The notes beneath the pieces were generated by a model, which was given only the letters and a program-made list of their open reading frames with translations, ran no database searches and was not told where the DNA came from. Source: a bacterium (GTDB lineage Bacteria > Oederibacteriota > JAAXVQ01 > JAUVAV01). From it: a stretch of 64,000 bases of DNA. Positions 52,965 through 62,749 of this stretch are shown here, in pieces. The DNA is taken from positions 124,001 to 188,000 of the forward strand of contig JAIORK010000032.1 of NCBI GenBank assembly GCA_021108215.1. Direction: 5' to 3'. Each line of letters begins with the position of its first letter. The stretch's first letter is position 1. The position numbers and the translations under genes were made by a program.

Positions 52965-53807
52965 ATGCGGGAGATATCCACAGAAGCGATTAAAACCGGA
53001 ATTATGCATGCACTGAAAGAAATTCATTTTCAAATTCGTCCTGATGTAAAAGCGGCATTGCAAAAAGCGTTGGATGAGGAAGCCTCGCCGCTTGGCCGGC
53101 AGGCATTGGAACTCTTGCTGGAAAATGCCAAAATGGCATCCGCCGGTATTCATCCCCTTTGTCAGGATACCGGACTTACCATTATTTTTGCTGAAGTGGG
53201 ACAAGAAGTCGCGATTACCGGCGGCGCCTTAAATGATGCAATTCAGGCGGGTGTGCGTGCGGCAACCCAGGAAGTGCGCCTGCGCCACTCGATCTCGGTT
53301 CATCCCTTCAAACGTGTTAATACCGGGGACAACACCCCGGCGGTGGTTCATTATCATATTGTTCCGGGAAAAGGATGTAAGCTTCATGTGATGGCAAAAG
53401 GCGGCGGCAGTGAGAATGCCAGTGCGATGGCGATGCTGTTGCCTTCGGCCGGGACGCATGGTGTGATGGATTTCGTTGTGGATCGAATTCGCCGGACCGG
53501 TGCGGCTGCCTGTCCGCCGTTGATAATTGGTGTTGGTGTGGGGGGGAGTTTTGATACTGCGCCCCTGCTGGCAAAAAAAGCGCTGCTGCGCAAGGTGGGT
53601 GAACCATCATTGGATGTCGAGACCGCAAATCTGGAAAAAAAATTATTGGAAAGAATCAATCAACAGGGCATCGGTCCGCAAGGGTGGGGCGGTACGGTCA
53701 CGGCGCTTTCGGTGGCAGTTGAGACTGCACCGTGTCACATTGCTTCCATGCCGGTCGCATTGAATGTGGAGTGTCACAGTCATCGTTTGGCGGAGGTGAA
53801 ATTATGA
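52965..53807 (+). CDS. Class I fumarate hydratase, alpha subunit
   Basis: 280 residues. ATG 52965 is preceded by GAGGAGG at 7 bases; earlier in-frame ATG codons are too close. Iron-sulfur class I hydratase subunit with HPLCQDTGLT, GGSENASAM and ACPPLIIGVGVGG segments. It works with the beta subunit encoded next (4-base overlap, ATGA). Interconverts fumarate and malate; the closely related tartrate dehydratase is the alternative, but the mdh neighbour favours fumarase. The enzyme class is oxygen-sensitive. Confidence 0.9.
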   Translation: MREISTEAIKTGIMHALKEIHFQIRPDVKAALQKALDEEASPLGRQALELLLENAKMASAGIHPLCQDTGLTIIFAEVGQEVAITGGALNDAIQAGVRAATQEVRLRHSISVHPFKRVNTGDNTPAVVHYHIVPGKGCKLHVMAKGGGSENASAMAMLLPSAGTHGVMDFVVDRIRRTGAAACPPLIIGVGVGGSFDTAPLLAKKALLRKVGEPSLDVETANLEKKLLERINQQGIGPQGWGGTVTALSVAVETAPCHIASMPVALNVECHSHRLAEVKL

Positions 53808-54358
53808 GCAGTGTTTGGCTGAAACTTCCCCTGCAATCCAATGAATTGAAAAAATTGACCATCGGGCAATGGGTCAATCTTAGCGGTCCGCTGTATACGG
53901 CCCGGGATGCAGCGCTCAAAAGAATTCATGGTTTGGTTACTGAGGGGAAAACTCCGCCGGTTGATTTTAAGGACCAGCTGGTTTATTTTGTAGGACCCAC
54001 CCCGGCTGCGCCGGGGGAGCCGCTCGGCTCAGCCGGTCCGACAACCAGCTTGCGCATGGAGCCGTTTTTGCCTGCGATGATGGATGCCGGTGTGGTGGCT
54101 GTGATGGGCAAGGGGCCGCTCTCAAAATTGATGGTGGCTGAGCTTCAGCGACGCGGCGTCATCTATTTATCCGCTGCCGGCGGTGCCGGTGCATTTTATG
54201 GATCGCGTGTGCATGGTGCAGCGGTGGTCGCTTATGAGGAGCTGGGGCCGGAGGCCATTTACAGCCTTAAAGTGGAAAGTTTTCCGGCAGTGGTGGCAGT
54301 TGATTTAAATGGCGGGGATCTGTTTGAACAAGGCCCCAAGGACTATCGGAAGGAATAA
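53804..54358 (+). CDS. Class I fumarate hydratase, beta subunit
   Basis: 184 residues, start overlapping the alpha stop, GGAGGTGA upstream. Motifs DLSGPLYTARD-like (LSGPLYTARDAALKR), GPTTSLRMEP, MGKGPLS and an AGGAGAFYGSR segment are typical of the beta half. It completes the enzyme encoded by the gene before. Aconitase follows by 4 bases. Confidence 0.9.
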   Translation: MSSVWLKLPLQSNELKKLTIGQWVNLSGPLYTARDAALKRIHGLVTEGKTPPVDFKDQLVYFVGPTPAAPGEPLGSAGPTTSLRMEPFLPAMMDAGVVAVMGKGPLSKLMVAELQRRGVIYLSAAGGAGAFYGSRVHGAAVVAYEELGPEAIYSLKVESFPAVVAVDLNGGDLFEQGPKDYRKE

Positions 54359-54362
54359 AAGC

Positions 54363-56396
54363 ATGGCAGTGAAAAGAAATAAGCAGCGTAATCCCGGCGG
54401 GAGCAAAAATTCCCCAGGTGTTTCAAAACGACGTTCAACAAAAAAAATGAGCCGGCGGTCGGGAGTACCCTTGACGGTGACGGAAAAAATATTGCAAGCG
54501 CATTGTGTGGAAGGTGAATGCAAACCGGGGAATCCAGTCGGACTGCGTATTGATCAGACCTTGACTCAGGATGCGACCGGGACCATGGCATGGCTCCAGT
54601 TTGAAGCATTGGGACTGGCGCGGGTACGCACCGATCTTTCAGTCTCCTATGTTGACCATAATACGCTCCAAACCGGATTTGAAAATGCTGATGATCATTT
54701 GTTTTTACAGAGCACAGCGAAAAAATACGGGGCTTATTTTTCCCGGCCCGGAAACGGCATCTGTCATCAGCTGCATCTGGAGCGCTTCGGTAAACCCGGG
54801 ACAACCCTGCTGGGTTCTGATTCACATACGCCTACGGCGGGTGGTTTGGGGATGATCGCCATTGGTGCCGGCGGGCTGGATGTTGCCGCTGCCATGGGCG
54901 GCGCGCCGTTTTACCTGGGTTTTCCGAAGATAATAAAAATTTATTTAACCGGGCGCTTGTCCAAGCAGGTCTCGGCCAAGGATGTGATTCTCGAGGTTTT
55001 GCGCAAGATTTCGGTCAAGGGCGGTGTGGGAAAAATTCTGGAATATACCGGACCGGGTGTAAAAATGCTATCCATTCCCGAACGGGCCACGATTACCAAT
55101 ATGGGGGCTGAGACCGGCGCGACCACCAGCATTTTTCCGTCAGACGATGTGACCCGGGTGTTTTTAGAATATCAGGGACGGGGAAAAGATTTCAAAGCAC
55201 TGTCTGCGGATTCCCAAGCGGTTTATACGGGCGGCGAGATTAAACTTGATCTTGGGAAATTGGAGCCTCTGGCTGCGCAACCGCATTCACCGGATGCTGT
55301 TATTGAAGTGAAAAAACTCAAGGGTTTAAAACCCCGGCAGGTTGTGATCGGTTCTTGTACCAATTCTTCTTTGAAAGATTTGGTGACCGTTGCCGGCATT
55401 TTGGCAGGCAAGAAGGTTCATCCGGATGTCTCCTTGGTGATTACGCCCGGTTCCCAGCAAGTCCTCAATGCGATGGCCAAGAACAACGCGCTGGCGGCTT
55501 TAATTGCTTCCGGCGCCCGGGTTATGGAACCATCCTGTGGTGCTTGTATTGGCATGGGGCAGGCGCCCAGTACGGGTGCGATCAGCCTGAGAACATTTAA
55601 CCGCAATTTCAAGGGGCGTTCCGGAACAGCGGATGCCGGGGTTTATCTGGTCTCGCCGGAGACGGCAGCGGCGGCCGCATTGTTTGGTACTGTGGTGGAT
55701 CCCCGCAATATAAAAAGCATTAAAAAATTTAGGATGCCTAAAAAAGCGGAAACATCGGATAGTCTGTTGATCAAACCAATGAAACAGGCTAAAACGGTTG
55801 AGGTTGTACGCGGGCCCAATATTCAAGCATTGCCCCAGTTTAAGGAACTGGCGGCACAAGATGCCGGGCAGGTATTATCAAAATTTGGCGATAATATAAC
55901 CACAGATGATATTATGCCGGCAGGCGCCAAAATACTTCCTTTGCGTTCGAATATTACAGCTATTTCCGAATTCGTTTTTTCCGGACTGGACAGTGACTTC
56001 AGTGTGCGGGCCAAATCCGCTCAAGGCGGTTATGTGGTCGGAGGAGAAAATTATGGTCAGGGATCTTCGCGCGAGCATGCGGCTTTGGCGCCGCGCTATC
56101 TGGGTGTGCGCGCTGTGCTGGTCAAGTCATTTGCGCGAATTCATCTGGCAAATTTGATTAATTTTGGAATTCTGCCGATTACGTTTAAACATGCCGGGGA
56201 CTATGAAAAAGTGGAGCAGGGTCAGCAGCTTTCCATGCCTGGTTTAAAGGCCAGACTTATTGCGGGTCAATCGCTTTTGGTTCGCAATGAAACAACCCAA
56301 GATGAATGGGAGATGGAATGCAGCCTCTCTCCCCGCCAGCTGAAAATTATACTGGCCGGCGGCACACTTAATTTTTTAAAAGAATCCCTCACCTGA
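54363..56396 (+). CDS. acn: Aconitate hydratase with a basic N-terminal extension
   Basis: 677 residues, ATG 54363 after AAGGA. Iron-sulfur enzyme converting citrate to isocitrate. Motifs: YVDHNTLQ, GSDSHTPTAGGLGMIAIGAGG, the cluster cysteines in GSCTNSS and PSCGACIGMGQAP, and QGSSREHAALAPRYLG in the C-terminal swivel domain. The first 35 or so residues (KRNKQRNPGGSKNSPGVSKR) are unusually basic and precede the normal family start (VTEKILQAH). With citrate synthase and icd it forms the citrate-to-2-oxoglutarate branch. Confidence 0.93.
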   Translation: MAVKRNKQRNPGGSKNSPGVSKRRSTKKMSRRSGVPLTVTEKILQAHCVEGECKPGNPVGLRIDQTLTQDATGTMAWLQFEALGLARVRTDLSVSYVDHNTLQTGFENADDHLFLQSTAKKYGAYFSRPGNGICHQLHLERFGKPGTTLLGSDSHTPTAGGLGMIAIGAGGLDVAAAMGGAPFYLGFPKIIKIYLTGRLSKQVSAKDVILEVLRKISVKGGVGKILEYTGPGVKMLSIPERATITNMGAETGATTSIFPSDDVTRVFLEYQGRGKDFKALSADSQAVYTGGEIKLDLGKLEPLAAQPHSPDAVIEVKKLKGLKPRQVVIGSCTNSSLKDLVTVAGILAGKKVHPDVSLVITPGSQQVLNAMAKNNALAALIASGARVMEPSCGACIGMGQAPSTGAISLRTFNRNFKGRSGTADAGVYLVSPETAAAAALFGTVVDPRNIKSIKKFRMPKKAETSDSLLIKPMKQAKTVEVVRGPNIQALPQFKELAAQDAGQVLSKFGDNITTDDIMPAGAKILPLRSNITAISEFVFSGLDSDFSVRAKSAQGGYVVGGENYGQGSSREHAALAPRYLGVRAVLVKSFARIHLANLINFGILPITFKHAGDYEKVEQGQQLSMPGLKARLIAGQSLLVRNETTQDEWEMECSLSPRQLKIILAGGTLNFLKESLT

Positions 56397-56483
56397 TACA
56401 CGTGTCTTTCCGTCCGAGTCTGATCAAGATCGCAGAGCACCTATTTTTTTCATATACCCACAAAAAATCCTGAAGGATTTAAA

Positions 56484-56802
56484 TAGTCGATCCTGAAAAA
56501 ATCAAATTGAAGCTGCAACATCACACGGGCCGGACCTTTGTGCATTGTTTCTCTTCTTTGCTGCAAATGGGCCATATGATAATACGGGGACATCAAAATA
56601 ACCGCCTGCGATAAACCAATAAATATCAGGCCAAGTTGGCAGGCCATACCCATGCAGCGCATTCATTCAACAATACACAAAGGTCTGATTACAATTTGCA
56701 AGGGAGTTTGACTTTTTTGTGCGTTTTCTTGCAAATTGTACTATGCCTTTTCTACTGTTTTTTCAATATTACAATACTTTTCGTGTTTTTCAGGATCGAC
56801 TA
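56484..56802. repeat. Inverted repeat bounding a 319-base intergenic segment
   Basis: TAGTCGATCCTGAAAAA at 56484-56500 is exactly complementary to 56786-56802. Inside it, 56690-56702 and 56728-56740 form another perfect 13-bp inverted pair (TACAATTTGCAAG). The whole gap 56397-56947 has no supported gene; a TATAAT at 56906-56911 lacks a clear -35 partner. Confidence 0.7.
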
Positions 56803-56947
56803 AATAGTGATAAGGAAATTTGGTGTTCATTTTAAGGAACCTAAAAAATAATGGATGAGTCTATAAAATGTGTCGAAAAAACTATGCAGCCCTGGCAGCA
56901 TACACTATAATAATTGTGTTTTTACGTACACTTTAAGGAGGAGAACC

Positions 56948-58171
56948 ATGTTCCGAAAAACAGTCGGTATTGCTTTGATCCTGGTTTTTTCCCTGACCGG
57001 AATCGCTCAGGCGTTAACTAAAATCCCCCAGAAAATGAACTACCAGGGCTATATCACATCCAGTGGTTTGCCGGTCACGGCGGGTCTTCAGATTGATTTT
57101 AACATCTATGATGCACCCACGGCAGGTAATCTGCTTTGGTCTGAGACAATTAATCCAGTGACAGTGACCAATGGGATTTTTAATGAAGTGCTGGGTGAAA
57201 CCATTGCCATTGATCTACCGTTTCGTTCCACCTACTGGCTCACATTTCAGGTCTCGGGAGATACCGAAATGGCGCCCCGGCATAAGCTTACCTGCGCAGC
57301 GTATGCCAATGCCAGCCGTAAAATTGTCTATCAGCAGGTGTTGACTGTGGCGGCGGACGGCGGAGATACCATCACTGTCAGCGCAGCCATTGACATGCTC
57401 AATGGTGTTGTACCCTTCGGTGCCTTACAGCCGCAACCCAACGCCAATCTCCAATGGGTGATTGAGGTCCAGGCCGGAACATTTAATGAACCGGGGACGA
57501 ACGGCGGCGGCGGACAAATTATGGTGCCGCAATGGGTCACCATTCGCGGCCGGGGATGGGATGACACGGAGCTCGACGTGCAGGGGATTAAGCTGGCTCC
57601 TGGCAGTGCGCTCGAATCCCTGCTCATCCGAACCGGCGGAATGACTACAAGCGTTGATATGAATGCGATAAATATGGCTTACTTACGCGAAGTGAAAATT
57701 GAGGCTGATGCGCCGGTAGGACGCGTGGTGGATATGCGAACTTCCCAATTTTGTGAATTGATTGATTGTACTGTGGTGGCGACTGGCGGCGGTTTCAATG
57801 TGAATCTTATTGAAATTGATGGATCGGTGGAGACGCGGATTGAAAATTGTGTGGTGGATTTACGTCAATTGGCACCGACCACTAACGGTGGTATTAGTGA
57901 AAACATAATTTTTGCCATAGATGTTTTTATTTTGGAAAATACTTTTTTATATACCACCAGCGGTGATAATACAGGAACCTTTGGCGTTGGCACCAATATA
58001 GGCAGCAGCGGACGGATCAGCCATAATGTGTTTTATGGGATGTCAAGTGGAAGCGGCAATGAGATTATAGACGTTACCACGGGTGTTTTTCCGGCATGGA
58101 CAGCACCTGGTCCGGGCACGCACGGTGCATTTAATCAAGCCCTGAATGGCACGGTTTTGGGCGGGTTTTAA
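56948..58171 (+). CDS. Exported beta-helix protein
   Basis: 407 residues, ATG 56948 after AAGGAGGAG. Signal peptide ends near AQALT. The N-terminal domain (about 25-115) has the pattern [32 protein letters not shown], found in many exported proteins of environmental bacteria. The rest (about 130-390) reads as a right-handed parallel beta-helix: [49 protein letters not shown]. No catalytic residues were recognised. The next gene follows by 23 bases. Confidence 0.7.
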   Translation: MFRKTVGIALILVFSLTGIAQALTKIPQKMNYQGYITSSGLPVTAGLQIDFNIYDAPTAGNLLWSETINPVTVTNGIFNEVLGETIAIDLPFRSTYWLTFQVSGDTEMAPRHKLTCAAYANASRKIVYQQVLTVAADGGDTITVSAAIDMLNGVVPFGALQPQPNANLQWVIEVQAGTFNEPGTNGGGGQIMVPQWVTIRGRGWDDTELDVQGIKLAPGSALESLLIRTGGMTTSVDMNAINMAYLREVKIEADAPVGRVVDMRTSQFCELIDCTVVATGGGFNVNLIEIDGSVETRIENCVVDLRQLAPTTNGGISENIIFAIDVFILENTFLYTTSGDNTGTFGVGTNIGSSGRISHNVFYGMSSGSGNEIIDVTTGVFPAWTAPGPGTHGAFNQALNGTVLGGF

Positions 58172-58194
58172 TTCGTAGAAAGCGGAGAGGAACT

Positions 58195-59541
58195 TTGGGA
58201 AAAAAACGCGCTAGCATCTTCATATTGGCATTAGGCATGCTGCTTGGGATGGAACAGGGAATAGCCGATGCACACCATGGATTCGGTTCGTCGCTTTACG
58301 GAGGACGGGATGATGTGCAGGATAGTGCTGGTAATACAGCATCCTCGGTTAATTATGAAGTGATTAGTGCCATTGCGCAGATCGGGATCGGCAGCAACAT
58401 GGGTGGGAGCACCTATTTTGCAGATGCCGGGTTTTTACGGTACCAACTTTATTTTACGCCGACAGCGACGGTAACACCGACTTGTACGATTACGCCATCG
58501 CCTTTACCGACGGCTACTGTGACCTCGACGTTATCCATCACGCCATCACCCTCGCCGTCCGAGTCGCCGACATTCACCACCACACCGTCGCCCCCGCCGT
58601 CTGAGTCGCCGACCTCGACATTATCCATCACGCCATCACCCTCGCCGTCCGAGTCGCCGACATTCACCATCACACCGTCGCCCTCGCCAATGATTTCAAC
58701 TACCAATACCCCAACCGCAACCCCGACTGACACACCGGATGGAACATTAACATTTACACCGACTGTTTCTCCGACATCCAGTATTACGCTGACCGGGACT
58801 GCCACACCCACATTCACACCGAGCGGAACCGTTACAATTACAGCATCGCCTACAGCAACACCCACTCCCAGCGGCACACATACTTTGACCGCTACAATGA
58901 CCGTATCACCGACTGAGAGCAGTACCTATACATATACGCCAACCGTAACTGAAACCATGACATCCACAGCAACCCCGACGGAGAGTGCCACTGTAACGCA
59001 CACCCCGACCTCGACTGAGACTGCCACAGTGACTGCCTCGCCGACACACACGCCGACCCGGACGGCGAGTGCGACGATCACACTTACGCCTACCGAGTCG
59101 GCAACCTATACGGCAACACCGACTATAACCATGACTCCGACAATTACGATTTCGCCCACCATTACGATGACATTAACGGTTTCATCCACGTCAACCATCT
59201 CACCGACTGCCAGTCACACGCCGCGTATCACGGCCACACCAACACCGCAGCCCAATGAGGAGGTTGTGGTGATTTACCCCAATCCCGGGAAAATCGGGGA
59301 CCCGATGTGGATTCAAATTAACATAAAAGATCAAATCTACGCCGATCAATCCTGTTTGGTCCATTTGGAATTTTACAATCCGGCCGGCGAGCGGGTTGCG
59401 AGCTTTACAGAAGACTGTTACGCCGGTATGAACTTTTTTACATTCGATACTACCGGGTTGGCGGGTGGTATTTATTTTTACCGGATTATTCTTGATGGGA
59501 AAGCCAATGGGACGCGCAAGCTTGTATTGTATAAGTACTAA
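58195..59541 (+). CDS. Exported protein with long Thr/Ser/Pro linker and terminal surface module
   Basis: 448 residues, TTG start after GGAGAGG (58184-58190). After the signal peptide and a short domain with [20 protein letters not shown] and [14 protein letters not shown], residues about 85-350 are almost entirely Thr, Ser, Pro and small residues ([16 protein letters not shown]...). A terminal beta-sandwich follows ([16 protein letters not shown] ... [19 protein letters not shown]). Same overall plan as the proteins at 15603 and 17288. The linker contains a 90-bp tandem duplication. Confidence 0.72.
   Translation: MGKKRASIFILALGMLLGMEQGIADAHHGFGSSLYGGRDDVQDSAGNTASSVNYEVISAIAQIGIGSNMGGSTYFADAGFLRYQLYFTPTATVTPTCTITPSPLPTATVTSTLSITPSPSPSESPTFTTTPSPPPSESPTSTLSITPSPSPSESPTFTITPSPSPMISTTNTPTATPTDTPDGTLTFTPTVSPTSSITLTGTATPTFTPSGTVTITASPTATPTPSGTHTLTATMTVSPTESSTYTYTPTVTETMTSTATPTESATVTHTPTSTETATVTASPTHTPTRTASATITLTPTESATYTATPTITMTPTITISPTITMTLTVSSTSTISPTASHTPRITATPTPQPNEEVVVIYPNPGKIGDPMWIQINIKDQIYADQSCLVHLEFYNPAGERVASFTEDCYAGMNFFTFDTTGLAGGIYFYRIILDGKANGTRKLVLYKY
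58522..58693 (+). repeat. 90-bp tandem duplication in the linker
   Basis: The unit starting ACCTCGACGTTATCCATCAC at 58522 recurs at 58612 with few changes, for about 82 bases of the second unit. It adds 30 linker residues. It indicates slippage or recombination in this Thr/Ser/Pro region. Confidence 0.85.
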
Positions 59542-59673
59542 GCGAACAAGGATTTGAATTTTGTTTGTTTTTGAATTTACTGAGGGCCAAAAATAAAATA
59601 CCGGCTTTCGGAAATCCCTTCGTTCATTTCCGCAAACATCGCCGCTTAAACATTTATGTTTTTACAGTCGCAT

Positions 59674-59710
59674 AATTTTTTAATATGTTAGCTGCGAATT
59701 CCCCGGATTT
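59674..59710. repeat. 37-bp dispersed repeat, copy 2
   Basis: Matches 5558-5594 at 35 of 37 positions. The gap 59542-59945 also holds GC-rich pairing sequence after the repeat (CCGGATTTCCC...), but no gene or clear promoter. Confidence 0.8.
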
Positions 59711-59945
59711 CCCTGGGAAATCATCCGGGACAGGTAAACCGGGGCTGGAGCGGGATACAGATCATATCCAAATTCTCCGAGCAGATGGATGAGTAAAGGC
59801 CGGGATTTCTATTGGTCGCCCGCTTTTTAGAACGGGGAAATTGAACAAACAAAGTTCTTTTGGCGACTTTTTTTTCCGCAAAAACAATTTTTACGGTACT
59901 ATAAATTGTTTTTAAATCAATGACCATGGGACAAGGGGGCGGAGA

Positions 59946-60491
59946 ATGAGAAAAGTATTTGTGGCAGGCTTTATGGCTGTGTTCATGATACAGGGATGTG
60001 CAAGTGTGCCGACTGAAAAATCACCTGAGAAAGGAAACGTGAAGAAAATGGAAGAGGCAAAAGCAACCATCACCGAAGCTGCTATTCAGACCGGCAAAGG
60101 GGAAATTGTATTTAAGTTTTATCCCAAGGACGCGCCGAACACAGTTGCGAATTTTACCAAGCTGGCGCAAAAAGGATTTTATGACGGTCTGACTTTTCAT
60201 CGCGTGGAACCTGGATTTGTCATACAAGGCGGAGACCCCAAAGGGGATGGTACCGGCGGGCCGGGATATACAATTAATGCGGAGTTTAATAAACAGTCGC
60301 ATATTACAGGTGCGGTTGCCATGGCACGCAGTATGGACCCGAATTCAGCCGGGAGTCAGTTTTATATTTGTTTGGGACGCGCACCTCACCTTGACGGTAA
60401 TTACACCGTCTTTGGTCAAGTAACAAAAGGAATGGATGTGGTGCAAGCCATACGTGTTGGAGACAGCATGACAAAAGTAAGCGTGCGTTAA
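59946..60491 (+). CDS. Cyclophilin-type peptidyl-prolyl isomerase lipoprotein
   Basis: 181 residues with a lipobox (VFMIQGC). The cyclophilin domain fills residues about 40-178 and keeps the key segments [31 protein letters not shown] and [11 protein letters not shown], including the catalytic Arg and Gln-rich pocket. It would catalyse proline isomerisation for proteins folding in the envelope. Stand-alone transcription unit; no clear promoter was found. Confidence 0.92.
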   Translation: MRKVFVAGFMAVFMIQGCASVPTEKSPEKGNVKKMEEAKATITEAAIQTGKGEIVFKFYPKDAPNTVANFTKLAQKGFYDGLTFHRVEPGFVIQGGDPKGDGTGGPGYTINAEFNKQSHITGAVAMARSMDPNSAGSQFYICLGRAPHLDGNYTVFGQVTKGMDVVQAIRVGDSMTKVSVR

Positions 60492-60736
60492 TGTTGACGT
60501 GTTGTTGGATAAAATAATTGAGTTGTGAATCGTGCGGCAGGTTGATTTTTTAAAATAGTTGGCCGATTAAACTTTTTTTGGAAAGTTACGATACTCATGA
60601 TATGAAAAAAGATGAATAAAAAAAATACAAAACTTTTAAAAAAGTATTTTGAAAGTCCGCATTGTATGATATAAATAAATTAACGCGATGATTGTTAAAA
60701 AAATAAAAACATTGCGCAAGAAAAGGAGGTGAGAGA

Positions 60737-60871
60737 ATGGCAGTGAAAAAAGCGGCGAAAAAAAAGGTGGCTAAGAAAAAAGTAGCGAAAAAGGTTGCTA
60801 AGAAAAAAGTAGCGAAAAAGGTCGCCAAGAAAAAAGTAGCAAAAAAGAAAGTCGCTAAAAAAAAGAAGTAA
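60737..60871 (+). CDS. Lysine-rich 44-residue histone H1-like protein
   Basis: A short gene with a very strong ribosome site (AAGGAGGTGAGAG) and ATG 60737. The product is almost only Lys, Ala and Val: repeated KKVAKK and KKKVAKK units. Such proteins resemble the C-terminal tails of histone H1-like bacterial proteins and probably bind DNA or RNA. A possible promoter with TTGAAA at 60649-60654 and an AT-rich -10 near 60670 is weak. A strong terminator follows. Confidence 0.78.
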   Translation: MAVKKAAKKKVAKKKVAKKVAKKKVAKKVAKKKVAKKKVAKKKK

Positions 60872-60901
60872 GATAACACCAGTAGGTGAAGTTATATTTA
60901 T

Positions 60902-60937
60902 AAAAACCGGGGAAATGATTTTGTTTCCCCGGTTTTT
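60902..60937 (+). terminator. Rho-independent terminator after the Lys-rich gene
   Basis: A perfect 14-bp stem, AAAAACCGGGGAAA (60902-60915) with 60924-60937, an 8-base loop and a T run in the second arm. Confidence 0.9.
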
Positions 60938-60957
60938 ATTTTTGGCGGGAAACAATC

Positions 60958-60986
60958 TTGACAGATTGGTTATTGCAATGTATTGT
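60958..60986 (+). promoter_or_regulatory. Promoter of the pyr operon
   Basis: TTGACA at 60958-60963, 17-base spacer, TATTGT at 60981-60986. The transcript would run into the PyrR-binding leader that starts near 61010. Confidence 0.8.
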
Positions 60987-61009
60987 CGTTAACAACATAC
61001 CGTGATGAA

Positions 61010-61106
61010 TCCTTTAAACTGGTTCTGCGAGACCAAAAAGGGTGATAAGCATATGCTGGAAGCAGCCGCAAAACCTCCCTTTTGAAAATGCCGGGGAGGT
61101 TTTTTT
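61010..61106 (+). promoter_or_regulatory. PyrR attenuator leader with terminator
   Basis: A PyrR-binding hairpin: CCTTTAAA (61011-61018), TGGTT/GACCA stem (61020-61024 with 61031-61035) and hexaloop CTGCGA, matching the CNGNGA loop of known PyrR sites, closed by AAGG (61038-61041). A terminator follows: AAACCTCCC (61071-61079) with GGGAGGTTT (61094-61102) and a T run. PyrR bound with UMP would favour termination and lower pyr expression. Confidence 0.88.
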
Positions 61107-61233
61107 CATTTCGGGAATTTTGGTGCGAACCGGCTGAAAAAAGCAATGCGGATTGTTTTGCATCAGGTGTCGGTGTATGCGGAAGATGCTACAATGCTTG
61201 CCGACGATAAACCGGGAATTGGAGGAGAGTGCC

Positions 61234-61806
61234 GTGTCCGTTTTGAAAAAAAATCAAATCATGGATGCAGAAAATATCCGCAGAGCCATTACACGGATCG
61301 CGCATGAAATATGCGAGCATACCAAAGGGGTGTCAGATCTTGTTTTGATTGGTATTCTACAGCGCGGCGATATTTTGGCTGAGCGGATTGCGCAGCAGAT
61401 TGAGAAAATTGAGGGAACCCCGCCCCCGGTGGGCGCACTTGATGTGACGTTTCATCGGGATGATACCATGACGCACAGCGGCCGGAATGCAAATAAAAAA
61501 CCGAGTCATATTCCTTTTGATCTGGACAATAAGCATGTTGTGTTGGTTGATGATGTTTTGTATACCGGACGAACGGTCCGTGCGGCAATGGATGAGCTCA
61601 ATGATTATGGGCGGCCGCAGAGCATTCGGCTGGCGGTCATGGTTGACCGTGGACATCGCGAACTGCCAATTCATGCGGATTTTATTGGGAGAAATGTGCC
61701 CACATCGCATCTTGAAAAGATTGGTGTTGATCTGGTTGAAACAGCCGGCAAAGATAGTATTGTGTTGGTGCAAGCCAACCTTGAGGAAAGTCAGAAAGGG
61801 GCGTGA
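61234..61806 (+). CDS. pyrR: PyrR: pyrimidine attenuation regulator
   Basis: 190 residues from GTG 61234, with GGAGGAG at 61221-61227; the in-frame ATG at 61153 adds a Cys-rich leader and lies before the ribosome site. RNA-binding regulator and uracil phosphoribosyltransferase. Clear family segments: [17 protein letters not shown], the PRPP loop [28 protein letters not shown] and GRNVPTS. Its leader and the two following genes fit autoregulation by attenuation. Confidence 0.93.
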   Translation: MSVLKKNQIMDAENIRRAITRIAHEICEHTKGVSDLVLIGILQRGDILAERIAQQIEKIEGTPPPVGALDVTFHRDDTMTHSGRNANKKPSHIPFDLDNKHVVLVDDVLYTGRTVRAAMDELNDYGRPQSIRLAVMVDRGHRELPIHADFIGRNVPTSHLEKIGVDLVETAGKDSIVLVQANLEESQKGA

Positions 61807-61810
61807 GGTC

Positions 61811-62749
61811 TTGGAATTTAATCGGAAAGATCTTTTAGACCTGGAAGAATTGCAGGTGGAGGAAATTGTTCGAATTTTGGATACGGCGGCCTCATTCAAA
61901 GAAGTCGTGCAAAGGCCGATTAAAAAAGTCCCGGCATTGCGGGGAAAAACGGTTATCAATTTATTTTTTGAACCTTCCACGCGGACGCGAACGTCTTTCG
62001 AACTGGCGGCCAAACGTCTTTCGGCGGATGTTGTTAATTTTACCGCCTCAGCGTCATCCCTGGTGAAAGGTGAATGTCTGCTGGACACAGTTCGCAATAT
62101 TGAAGCCATGAATGTTCAGACAATCATCATGCGGCATGGTTGTTCCGGGGCGGTTCATTTGGTTGCCAAGCACAGCAAAGCTTGTGTGGTTAATGCCGGC
62201 GACGGCACCCATGCGCATCCTACTCAGGCATTGTTGGATATGTATACGATTCGGGAGTGTAAGAAAAAATTTAAAAATTTGATTGTGACCTTGGTGGGGG
62301 ATATTACCCATTCCCGGGTAGCCCGTTCCAATATTCATGGTTTGCTGAAATTGGGCGCTACGGTGCGCTTGGTTGGGCCGGCGACCCTGGTCCCCAAAAG
62401 TTTAACCCGTCTGGGGGTTGAGATCCATCACCGCCTTGAGGATGCAATCGCGGATACGGATGTTATTAATATTTTGCGCATTCAACTGGAAAGACAAAAC
62501 GGGCAATATTTTCCCAGTGCGCGCGAATATGCCAATCTCTATGGGATTAATGCCCGCCGGCTAAAATTGGCCAAACCCGATGTGCTGATCATGCACCCGG
62601 GACCGATGAATCGGGGAATCGAGATATCGCCCAGAGTTGCTGATGGACCCAATGCGGTTATTTTAGATCAAGTGACCAACGGCGTGGCGGTACGCATGGC
62701 GGTACTTTATCTGCTTTCCGGAGGTACATCTGATGAAACAAGTGATTAA
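61811..62749 (+). CDS. pyrB: Aspartate carbamoyltransferase catalytic chain
   Basis: 312 residues from TTG 61811 (AAAGGGG upstream); the upstream part of the frame overlaps pyrR and is rejected. Carbamoyl-phosphate site [31 protein letters not shown] and [11 protein letters not shown] are intact. It forms carbamoyl-aspartate, second step of pyrimidine synthesis. No regulatory chain (pyrI) is nearby. The stop is inside the next gene. Confidence 0.95.
   Translation: MEFNRKDLLDLEELQVEEIVRILDTAASFKEVVQRPIKKVPALRGKTVINLFFEPSTRTRTSFELAAKRLSADVVNFTASASSLVKGECLLDTVRNIEAMNVQTIIMRHGCSGAVHLVAKHSKACVVNAGDGTHAHPTQALLDMYTIRECKKKFKNLIVTLVGDITHSRVARSNIHGLLKLGATVRLVGPATLVPKSLTRLGVEIHHRLEDAIADTDVINILRIQLERQNGQYFPSAREYANLYGINARRLKLAKPDVLIMHPGPMNRGIEISPRVADGPNAVILDQVTNGVAVRMAVLYLLSGGTSDETSD

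Noticed and set aside
56450-56662. Minus-strand frame of 70 codons in the 56397-56947 gap
   Set aside because: No recognisable family, no ribosome site, and it overlaps one inverted-repeat arm; probably chance.
56881-56911. Full promoter upstream of the beta-helix gene
   Set aside because: TATAAT at 56906 is good but no -35 box occurs at 16-18 bases; a sigma-54 match was also not found.
60595-60879. Minus-strand Phe-rich frame of 94 codons
   Set aside because: Complement of the Lys-rich gene; low complexity and no start signals.
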